A stretch of DNA of 64,000 bases from Cheiracanthium punctorium (taxonomy: Eukaryota > Arthropoda > Arachnida > Araneae > Cheiracanthiidae), in assembly GCA_038373885.1 (NCBI GenBank), contig JAWZYV010014451.1, positions 248,001 to 312,000 of the forward strand, in the 5' to 3' direction. Of this stretch, positions 11,601 to 23,600 are shown in pieces (position 1 is the stretch's first letter; each line of letters starts with the position of its first letter). A model generated the notes under the pieces. It was not told where the DNA came from. It worked only from the letters and a program-made list of their open reading frames with translations, and did not search any database. Position numbers and translations under genes: made by a program.

Positions 11601-14600
11601 TTATCCTTATGATTACATAACCGCTGTGAGGTCTCAGAAGACGGCAAAGGTAATTCCGTAAAAATAATTATTTTGTATTTACTTTAACTTTCAATTATGT
11701 GTTGGGTTTATGCTTCAATATTTTCGATAAGGATTTAGTTGGATATTTTAATAATATTTTTTGGTATGTGTGCCGTGTCTGTGCGTCTATGGTTTAAATA
11801 AAAATCGCGGGAATTATTTTCTACATGTTATTACCTTGAAGAAGTATTACTACAGGGTGAAATGCATTCTATTGGTCCAAATGAGATAAAATATGATATA
11901 AAGATAATGCAAATGATACGCTTGACATTTCTTAAATGCAAAAATAAATATACAAAATTCATGAAAGGTTATTCTTCTGATAAAAATGTTTCATTCTGCA
12001 CGAGTATTATTTACTTTTCTGCACATCGTGCCTACGTGACAAGAAAAAGTGTTATTGGTAAAATTGTTTTAACAGAACCGGAAGAACTTCATTGCAGCTG
12101 TAAACAAAATTTGATCGTATGGAGAAGCAACGAAGAGGTCTGCAGAAATTTTAAAAAACTAGACAGTAAAAGAAATTTTAGAAAGCTGGACAATAAAAGC
12201 AAATCAAGTCCTGTAGCCTCGAAAATGTGGCTTGCGTGGTCGCTAAAGCAAACTGTCAGTTGCTGCGTTGTAGTGTGAGTGTACCAGTTGTTCCTAGAGT
12301 GTCAAAGTAAATGTTTGTATTGCAGTGCCGCCTATCGTCAGATTTTGGTTCGAATTTTTTTAATTAATAAATGACAAGCGTATCATATAATTATTCAAAT
12401 ATTACATCATTTGGACCAATAACATGCATTCTAGAGCCCTTTGATGTGAGCAACTTGGTTCTTGCTAACCTTGTAAGTATATCGTAATCTACAAAATTTA
12501 ACTTCGATGCATTTTTTACATTTCAAGGTATATTTCATTTTATCATATCTAAGTTAATGTACAAATTCTCGTAACATACATAATTGATTAGAATTTGATT
12601 TTTTCAGTGCTACATTCAAAATTGCACTATTACTTAGAATTAACAGCATTTAAAGTTAAATTTCATTGAAAATACGTAATTTGGAATGAAATAGTAAATG
12701 CTAGTTGAAAAGAGATGAAATATGTGTTATGCAAATTATTAAAATGTAGTGCAGTTTTCATTTGCAATATTTCATTTTAATCCTTTGCAAATACTTCTCT
12801 ACTGGCTTTAACTTTTTCTTTTGATCAAGCTTTACATCTAATGTAAAAGTGATAAAAAAGAGTTTTCACACAGAGGTATTTGGAAAAAGAAATTGTTGAA
12901 AACTTGAAAACATACAGTGCAAACGTACTCGTATCAGCTGTTCTTTGATCTAATCAATATATCTTCCAATTACGAGTACCTAGTAAACTGTATTTAGTCT
13001 ACATATGTTGCTTATATTGCGTCTTGAAATGAGTATTAATATGATGAAGAACTATGAATTAAATTTATGTTGACATGTTCCATGACGTGAGCTCCCTTTT
13101 CTAGGAAGAACTCTAAAATAAACACCCTCCTTGTATGGAATTTGAAAGGTTACATTCAAAGCATTTTAAAAAGTAAATTCGATCCGAAGGAACTAAAACA
13201 GCTCCGAAGGATTTAAATCCTTCGAAGATAAGTCAGTTCTTTCGAAGAGAATATAGTTCTATTTTTTAAGTGTGTACAGTAATGTGCTATATTATTGTAT
13301 CGTTGAGAATGATTAAATATTCAGAATATCCCATTAAATTATGTTTGAAAATTACGTCATTGCTTTTATCATACTTTAAAATACTTTCCTCCTTGGTTAT
13401 GTTTAAAATTCAGCAGTCATTTGCCAGATGGAATGTTTCCCAATAGTGAGCTAGTGTTAGCGATATTTTATTTTTTATGTGTTATCATAAATTTTCAATA
13501 AATACATTTAACTACCTTTGATTTAAATATGCATTTTCAACAGTGTAATTCAAATTATCCGTGTGATACATATTCGAAATTTAAATTTACTTTTATGTAT
13601 AATATTTATTTTTTAAAGAAAGATGGCAAAATTTGAGACTTTAGTTGTCACTCACAAACAGCTAAGAAAAAAAGCACCTTAAATAAAATAAGAAATGCAT
13701 TTGTTTTCAGTTACTCAATATAAACATAACCGAGTTATAATTATTCTTACATATATAATCTAGAATATCGATCAAACGTAAAGTCTTGTCTGATTGTTGC
13801 ATAAAGGCTACTGTGATTTTGAATTTTTTGAAATTGTAAATGATATGGTTTAAAAAGAATCTACCTGACAGACATCAAAATTTAAATTATTTTAAAGCAA
13901 ATTGCAAAGAAAGTTAAACTGTTACTGTAATTCTAATTATTTTATTTTCAATAATATCTTAAAATTAAAAAAAATGCTGTGGAAGCTTGCACATACTTTG
14001 TGTAATCCAGGAGTATAACAAAGTGTCCATAAATTTGATTACATTTTCAAATAACTAATGAGATTTAACGAAGTTTTTAAAACACTCTGCAAGTACAATG
14101 TCTATTACGAAGAAACCCTAAATTTGAAAATAACATGGGAATTGATAGACATTAAAGCAGAAGATTAAAAGATCCAAGTAAGACCCAAGTGCTTATTAAA
14201 AGATCCAAGTAAGAATTGGATACAGAAGTTGCAAAATTTAGTAACAAATTGCGCCGATAAATGGAACTGTAAGTGGATCTTAAAAAAGAAACAGCTCATT
14301 CGCGGAGTATAATCATTCTTCTAAGATTTTGCCCTAACAGGCACAATTTTGCAATTTTTGGGCACCTCTCATTTGTTGTACGGCCGGCCGTTCCGTTCCA
14401 CCTTTCGGTTTCAGTTTCGTGTTAAGGCATCACAGGCTCCTTGTTCCTACGAGAAATGGTGACGTCTGACTCTGACCAGCGTATTGCGCTTTTGAAACTA
14501 TTCGTTGCCATTCGACAAGCGTTGAGTGATCGACTAAGCAGCATGAACCATATGGTTCATGCAAGATGGGTCCCGTCCACTCCGCCCACATGACGTTTTT

Positions 14601-17600
14601 AACTTTCGCCAAACCAACCAGTACTACGAGAAAAGATTTATTGTGTCGAACCATTAGGCATTTGAGGAAAAAGGCATGGATTGGCTTCCGTATTCCCCTT
14701 ACCTCACACCCCTTCGACTACTTTCAGCCAGGCATGCTGAAGGACATTGTTTACGATAAAATCCTTCAACACTCGATGAGCCGAAAGTGGGCTGTCAAGC
14801 TTGTGATTATTAATCCTTTGCTACAAATGTGTAGTGTAAAAGGTGCGCTTATTGAATGTGTTTTGATCTTATTGTTCTCAATGTCTGAGCTCTCCTGGTA
14901 TACATATTGCGAATTACAGCGCCATCTATCGGTGTAATTTGCAAGTAAAGTTTTTTTGGCTTCTGTATCAAATTCTTAAGGTTCTTTTAATGAAACTCTG
15001 GTTTCATACTCCTGTAAATCACCGTTTTTCCGTTAATTATTTTCAAATTAGAGGTATTTCTTCGTGAAAACCCTGCAAATTTTAGTTGCCAATTTTACGC
15101 TTGTAATTTACAATGTTTTGGAATATTGAGTTATAGTTGAATTTCATCTATAAACAGCATTCTGCAACTGAAACGAGTGTACTGCCCCAAACTTTAGCAT
15201 ATCTAGGGTTCTTGAGAACCACTCAAGGAAGTTTCTGAAAAGTTTAGTTCCAAAATATTCCACTGCATGGCATTTTGCATAAAAAATCAGCAAATATAAC
15301 AAAGAACATGACTAACTCGAACTGTATGATCCATTTCAATATTATTTTAATTTTTTTAACACTGCTAAGTTCAAAGGTTTAATAAGTAGTGCGGGTCAAT
15401 TCTTGATCTGAATTCGCTGGTTTTACATACAAACTGAGAACTAGTGGATTTTTTTAATTAACCCTTTCGCTCCTAAACTTTGATTTCTAATGCTTGGTTA
15501 AAATCCCCGAAAACGCCCGAGAAATGTTTTTGTATGCTTTCCCTCACGAAACACGTTTCTTTTGCACCTGTGTAAGTGTATCTCTGTCAAAACAGAAGTG
15601 CAAAGAATCAGTGGGAGTGAACGGGGTATCTTCCACCCTCTCCTTCTCCGAAGCATTTGCAAAGCACCTGTTCGTAAATACAGCTGATCAGCCAAAGGGG
15701 GAGGGGTTGCAATATCAAAAACGAGAAAGGCGTTTTCCGCACTTTACACCTGTAAATGGGTTTTACAAAGAACGGGGGAAAGAAGCATCGTTCAGTCGTA
15801 AGGCCAGATATCTGGGAGCGTGCATTTTCGGCCGGGACGGGTGAGGGACTGAAAGCGAAAGGGTTAAACTTTTAAAAATATTCCCTTTAGTGCATCATTT
15901 GTAATTTACGTGGCAAAGTACTCACCAGTTTCAGCTTACAATGCTGCGTATAGTGGAAGTTTGATCATAACCATTAACACTGCATATTAAAGTTTCAATA
16001 TAGCCATTAACCTTGTATACTAAAGCCATATAGCCCTGCATGTTAATTGTAATTGTCAACAGCTGACAATTTTCCTCGATGTTCTTGAGGCACTTTTTTT
16101 TACGAATGTGGTCGAGTAACAGGAATTTCTGTTACAGAGGGACGAAGAAATCACTTACGCCGAGTTAGCTCACAAAGAGCCTTCTTGTCCAGTAGTGAAC
16201 CGCCTTCAGCCAGCGACAGAGTACGCCGAGTTGGACTTCCAGCGAAGGCTGGGAGCCCCCTACCCGTGGCCTTCAACGCACGAGGAAGCTCTAAGGTCCT
16301 CGCTCGACGCTGGAGAGTTCCCGTTAATAACGGGGGCGTCGAGAAGGAGCAAAGTAAGTTCTGCTTTGCTTTACTAAAACCCTTTGAAACGCAACCGTTT
16401 CCCAATGCTGGGAAAAGGGCAACCGTTGTCATCGCTCGATTTAACTACCAGCAATATGACGGTCGATCGAATCGTTCATCGCGTGCCGCAGGTCTAGGGA
16501 CTCCACAACTTGCTGTGCAAAAAAAAAATTGCTTCTAGATCTGTGTGCACGCTATGAACGATTTTTTTTCACTTTCTGAAAACAAAATTTTATACTTTTC
16601 GGTTTAAAGCAAAACATCATAAAAGAAAAAGATTATCCGTGCAATGCCTCGACATTTTATATGCATGTTTTTCAAGCATTAATAAAGGGAATAGACTACA
16701 CTCATTATTATATATTAAAAATTATATTTTTATAATGGGTTATATTTTGCCTTTATAAGAATTTCCAGAAATGTTTATGGATGCATATGTTAACTTTTTA
16801 GATGTTCAAATTATTTTTACGAGAATAGTCTAATCTCTAAAAAATGCCATGGGGTGATTCCACGGTAACTCATGCTACATTTTTTTTATCGCACTTTTAA
16901 ACATGGCGTAATAATAAAAAATGCATTCATTTTTTTCAATAAAATCCATGCTCTTCATTCATTAATTCATTCTTTCATTAAATTTCAATAAATTTCACAA
17001 ATTTTCTGTTTTTTCCAATAAATCTTAAAAACTTATAAATAATTAATTTTTTGAAATATTAATTAAAATTGCTTGGTAACTCATGCTACCTAGAAAAGAC
17101 ATTGACTTTTCTGCCCGTACTCCAGAGTTGTATTTCTGCTAAATTCTACTACTTAAGGCTATAACCTATATGAATTTGAATGTACCTTTCTTATCACAAA
17201 ACATCATTTAGTTTTGTATTCAAAATTGGTTATCGAATTAAAATGTACTAATTGTAAATTTAAAGTGAATTTAGCTGGGCGGTATCTACTATATTCAGCA
17301 AGGAATCGTAAAACCCAAAATTTCGGAATTCGTCCCTCTAGTAGTCAAATAAGCCTAAAAAGAAATAAAAAGATGCGGGTAGATAGATTTGCTTCCTGTT
17401 GCATTTGCATATTTTTTTATGTGTCTGTCCAATACAATAGTTATATTTATCGTTTTATTTATATTTTTACCTCTATATACTGTACAGTTGCATATTTTCT
17501 ACTAAATTTCTTATAAGATTTGCATTTAGTTTGTTTACAATTTGCACAATCTCTTTGCGTGTTAACCTCAATTAAGAACAAGTTCGTTTTTTATTATTAT

Positions 17601-20600
17601 TGTGCGTTTTGTTTGTTTATAAATAAAATACCCATTGTGCTTATCTCCAAAATGGCTCTTTTAACTTATGACTACAAATGAAAGTCATAAAAATACATAT
17701 GAGTTAAGTAAACTACCTTATGTTCCAACGTCTTTTATAACCTATCTGTATGAATAATTTTGTTTCCATTCCCAGAAAACTAGTTTAGCTGCCATATATG
17801 TTATTTCAATAGATTAATTCGGTGTTTTATATTAGGATCACAGACTTGTGATATCCACCCACATTCCAGCAGTCCTCTTAGAATGATATTTCGCCGTCAC
17901 TTTTCTGCTTTCGAATTAAACATATGCTATAAAATATTTATTATTAATACTATATCATCCATTCTTACACCGTGAATAATTTGTTGATAAAAATAGTTCT
18001 CCTCGGAAAACACAGTCATTTCAAATTAAATAATTTATTTTGCGTTCTAACAAAGAAAATAAGATCGGGCGATTAATATGAAATTGCCAAGTATTTATCT
18101 CAAATTTTGAACTAGAAAAAATAAATGCTAATTAGATTCCACAAAGCGAGAACGCCTTTTCGTGCATTTCTAAGAAATTGATTTAAATGGCAGAAATTAT
18201 AAAGTTGAGTATTTTCTTTAAATATAATTCACAGCCAAATCATGTTCTTCATTAAAAAAACAAATGCTGTTAGATTAGTGTTTGGTTAATTTCCATGAAT
18301 CTCATCTAAACGTACTCCATTCATCTTAACTTGAAGTACAATGAAACTGTAAGAATAACGTCAGGCTCCGAAATTGGCTGAATTTCGTTAAGTTAGACCA
18401 TTATAATAAATGCACCATTTAGGAGAACATAATACATTCAGGATATTCAATGTTTTAGAAATTCTCGCACCATGAAAGAGCAGAGAATATGAATGAGTCA
18501 AAGTGAATAATGACGGATAAGTGTATAATGGTGATAAAAGACTCAGATGAAAACAGTTGTGAATGTTAATATGTGGGTGGGAATAATTAATTATACAAAA
18601 TGTTTCTGAAAACTCATGAATGCTATTTGAATTTACAATTGTCGCCTGGTCCCTCGTTATGATATTCCTTTTATAAATCAAAAGACACGTTGATTTTCAA
18701 AGAACTTTCTGTATGTATATAAATATATGGTATGAGCAAATACCCGTATGCATGTATTCAAAACGTCATATCTACGCTACATTTCGAGGAAAGTAGGAAA
18801 TGCAATTTAATATTTTATAAGTATTCCCATTAAATAGAAAACATTTTAGCAAAATTATTTAGTATATCTGTTTCTATATCTAATTCAGTAATAAATGAAT
18901 AAATATGTAAACGCACATAAATACACGCGTGCACACTTATATATATATTTATAAACTATGTTGATATAAAGTCTTTCGAATAATGAAATTCAAAATTCCG
19001 GAAAAGAGATAGTTTAGATAATCTAATAAATAGTGACGCATTCAAAGTGGAATCATTAAAATAAAATTAAATTCATTTTAAAATTAACTACAGTGGTAGC
19101 TATAAAATGTCAAGGTTTAAAACTGCTGCATTTAATTATTTCAGCTAGCCTACTGAACACAGATTTTTTCCATTCCTTGCAATTTTCCTTATTTCTTCCA
19201 AACTATAGTAGCTTAGATTAATTCATATACATGAAGTGAATGTATTCCTAGAAAATAATTCACCCATCATGTGTAGTGGAAAATTAGCTCGCCACATTTT
19301 GGCGTCATATTACAAAGGAAGGTAAATTTGACACTCATATATATCCGTATATTTTTTCTGCTGTTTAAAATAACTGACCAGTTTCCTCTGAGTAAGATTT
19401 AGTGGAAGAGAATACATCGTTTCGTCGATATGTTACAGTGCCAAACTTTTTTTTCCAAAATCAGAACTGATTGATCCTGGAATAAAAGTCTTTAACTTGC
19501 AAATACTGACTAGGTACTCATAAACCACGAAAACTGCCGAAAAACCTATGTTTTTCGGCAGTTTAACAGAATTTTTCACCCTGTTATCTAGATTTTTTTT
19601 AAGACAGCTTGCTCATGTAGAACCATATTTAGCATACTTGTCTGATGCTCAACTGGACTCGTCCAAGATGGATACTCAAGTTACTGTTCGAAAGTAAATT
19701 AGGAAGACACTGGAGTTAAAATCATAATGTCCTGAGCGCCCCCACAGCAACATTCCATCTATGATACGCAATTCAGCTTGGTGCAACATAATTAAGATAT
19801 CTCAACGTCAAGTTACATTGTCTCAAGTGTAAGGAAAAGACAACGTTCGTAAGCACCAATGTGTGTTAATGCCGCACATCGGGTATCCGTAAGTATAGCT
19901 TACCGTCATCAGTGCGAGAATGAAGATTGAGTGATTTCTCGGGCTTATATGCAGGGACATGTCAGGTGAAAGCCAATTGGACTTTTAGCGGTTGACTCAT
20001 CTTAACTAATACTGTTGCGTTAGTAGATTAGCAAATAATCAGAAGGTAGAGATGTTAAATTACTTTAATTAAATATTATTACAAATTATGCATGTTTTAC
20101 ATACAAGCTTTTAGCGCAGAGTACAGAGCAGCGCGCTTTCTCCTTAGTTGGCACCTCGTGAGAGAGAGGGAACCCGGAATGAGTTCAGCACAGCTCATCC
20201 GCCACTACCGGCAGCGTTGCCAGATCCCCAACAGTAGCCCCCCCCCTGAGCGATAGCGAAAAAATTTTTACTATCAGAGGTACTTGGGGTTAAACCTGAC
20301 TCGTCTGCCGGAGCGTGTGACCTTTTCCTTTGTCTCGCACTTTGTAAGTTTTGTTTCAGGCAGTGTAGGTTTTGTTTCTGGCGGTCCCACTTTTGCCGTA
20401 GGCTGAGGAGTAGGTGAGTCCTCCACACAAAGGAAAGCTGGCTTAACTCTGTCAATATTCACAGTTATTCTTTTCTCGCCGACTTTGAGGCATAAGTTCT
20501 TGTCAGTTCGAGCCATCACTTCATATGGGCCGTCGTACGGTGGTTGCAGACTCTTTTTCACGCCATCTCTACGCAAGAATACGTGTGAGCAGTCTTTCAG

Positions 20601-23600
20601 CTCTTTTTGCACGAAAATTGCTTGCTTGCCATTTGATCGTGCCGGAGGCGGACAAAGCTGACGCATCGTCTGACGCAGCTTTCCTATGAAAGTTGCGATG
20701 TCCGGAATCTCTTCCGCTGGTGTTAGAAATTCACCAGGAAGAGCTATTGTTATACCATACACCATTTCTGCAGCTGTCATCTTGAGGTCTTCCTTCCAGG
20801 CAGCTCTGATGCCTAGCAACACTGTAGGGAGAACTCTAGTCCACTCATTAGTATTGTGGGCCATAATAGCAGCCTTAAGTTGTCTGTGCAGGCGCTCTAC
20901 CTGGCCATTTGCAGCTGGATGATACGGAGACGTGTGTATGCGATGAACTCCTAAGAGCTTTGCTAGAGCTGAAAATAGAGACGACTCAAACTGGGTACCT
21001 TGATCCGATGTCACTCGGAATGGTGTCCCAAATCGAGCAATCCATCCCGCGTAGAATGCTTCAGCTACGCTTTCAGCTGAAATATCTACCAGTGGAAATG
21101 CCTCAGGCCACTTAGTGAATCGATCTACACAAGTGAGGCAATATCGGTAGCCGTTGGATGGTGGTAGTGGACCGATTAAGTCGATGTGTATATGCTGGAA
21201 CCTTGCTGTTGGTTTTTTAAACGCACCAGTTGGGCTCTTGGAATGTCTATGAACTTTACATTTCTGGCATGGGATGCAAGTTCGGACGTATGCGATGATA
21301 TCTTTTTTCATTGAAGGCCAGACATAACGTTCAGATATCATTCGTTTTGTTGCTTTGGCACCAGGGTGTGATAAATTATGTAAGTGATGAAATATTTGTT
21401 TGCGCATTGATTCCGGCACGAATGGTCTAATGCGACCTGTAGAAATATCGCACTGCAAAACCGTGCCACTTGGGTCCCCTACCACCATTCGCTTCAATTC
21501 GAGAGTATTTGCAGGGTTCTTTAGAATTTCTTGCAGCTCTGGATCTGTTTCTTGCAAAGAGGCCATTTGCACAAAGTCAATAGCAGACTCTTTACACACA
21601 GAGATGTTCACGCGTGATAGCGCGTCAGCTACCACGTTCTCCATGCCACTGATATGTTTAATGTCCGTAGAGAATTGACTTATAAAGTCTAAGTGACGAG
21701 TTTGTCTCGGTGAGCACTTGTCTGCTTTCTGTCGGAAAGCAAATATTAAGGGTTTGTGGTCGGTGAAGATTGTAAATGGCCGACCTTCCAGCATGTGACG
21801 AAAATACTTTACAGCCGAATATATTGCTAGCAGTTCGCGATCATATGCACTGTATTTTTGTTGGGCTGGCGACAGTGACTTTGAATAAAAAGCTAGCGGC
21901 TGCCATGCACTGTCTTTTAGCTGTTGGAGTGCCGCTCCCATGGCTTGTTCAGCTGCATCAACTACAACAGAGAGTGGAGCATCAGGTATGAAATATGCTA
22001 AGGCAGTAGCCTGTGCAAGTTCTTCTTTACTTTGTAGGAATGCACTCTTGGCCTCTTTGGACCATTCTATTTGACGGTTGTCGTTCTTCTTCGCCCCCTG
22101 CAAGTATTTGTTTAAGATACCCTGCGTGTGTGCAGCCTTTGGTATAAACCGACGATAAAAATTCGTCATCGCTAGGTATCGACGCAATTCTTTCATTGTT
22201 TGGGGAAGCGGGAAATCTATAATCGCTTGGACTTTCTCTTTAAGTGGGCGAATGCCTTCGGCAGAAATGTTATGCCCTAAAAACTTAACACTAGCTTTCC
22301 CGAAAACACATTTAGAGGGATTGATTCTAATGCCAAATTCAGCAAACCGTTCAAACATAGCTTTTAAATGGCACAAATGCTCCTCTTCGCTAGTAGAGGC
22401 GACTAAAACATCGTCAAAATATGGAATGCAAAAATCAAAGCCCTGCGTCACCTTATGAATAAATCTCTGAAACGTTGACGCTGCATTTGTCAATCCAAAC
22501 GGCATAATAAAAATTCAAATAGACCAAACGGAGTGGTAACCGCAGTTTTTTGCACGTCTTCAGGGCATACCAGGATCTGGTGGTATGCCCTTGCCAAGTC
22601 TATTGTTGAAAAGGCTGACTTCCCATGCAACACCTGCATACAATCCTGTATGTGCGGTACAGGATAACGATCGAGTACCGTAACAGAATTTAAGGCACGG
22701 TAGTCACGGCATGGACGCCAGTCCCCATTAGGTTTGGGTACCATATGTAAAGGACTGGCCCAACTACTACTTTGTCGACAGATACCCGCGCTGACCATAA
22801 ATTGTAACTCCTCTTTTGCGATTTTAAGCTTATCTGGTGGCAACCGCCTTGGCTTAGCAAACACTGGCGGCCCTTTTGTGTCAATTACATGCACTATGTC
22901 ATGCTTAGGAACAGCCAGCGTTGATGAAACATCCGTAAGACAAGGATATGCACTCAGAAGAACGTGAAAAGGTGTGCTGTCAGATAGTGCCCTGATGTCC
23001 ACATTGGCTTTGACTCTTACATTCCCTTTCGCTTCCAGGTTAGTAACCGGATCCCGTAACTTTCCTAGCCGGACGTCGATCAGGAGGCCAAAATGCCTCA
23101 AAAAATCAACTCCTATAATAGGTTGAGATACATCTGCGAGCACGAAAGGCCAATGAAATTCCCTTCGTAAACCTAGATCTAACTTTAACAATTTCTGTCC
23201 GTAAGTATGAATGACGGTCCCATTAGCAGCAAAAAGCTGAAACTTATCTGGATTACATTTTTTTACATCCGTATAAGGTAAAACCGATACATCTGCACCT
23301 GTATCTATCAAAAATCTCATGTTGGATGACCTATCATTCAAATACAATCCGTTGATCAAAGGTTTGCCGTCACTCTCTTGTTCGAGCGACGGCCTTATTG
23401 GTTTCCCGACCATGTACATGGTTCCTTACATTTTTTAGCTTTGTTTTTAAACGTGAAATGATACCAACATAAAGAGTCATTGCTACTATTAGAGTTGTGT
23501 CTATTTCTTGATTGACTACGACCTCTGAAAAATCGATTGCGAGATTCTGCTCGAGAACGCCCTCTATTCTCAGACTCCGATTGCCTAGTTTCCAATTTTT

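Larger units (their letters stand above)
11650..16137. other. side-like intron F/G with three DNA-transposon relics
   Basis: The 4.5-kb intron contains TIR elements at 11853-12443, 14008-15014 (mariner-like) and 15462-15863 (TTAA type), and a 20-bp palindrome near 13205. The remainder is AT-rich and unrecognised. Confidence 0.6.

Noticed and set aside
11862..12278. 138-codon frame as a gene
   Set aside because: It begins inside a terminal inverted repeat, has no recognised domain and no splice context. Likely chance frame in a MITE.
15494..15844. 116-codon frame as a host gene
   Set aside because: Confined to a TTAA-flanked MITE with overlapping frames on both strands and no domain recognised.
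16185..16538. 117-codon frame overlapping exon G, and the minus-strand frame at 16151-16432
   Set aside because: Shadows of exon G. They lack the YAEL-containing frame and run through its splice donor.
16864..17089. Two GGTAACTCATGCTAC copies as a transposon pair of ends
   Set aside because: They are in direct, not inverted, orientation. No target duplication or coding content found between them.
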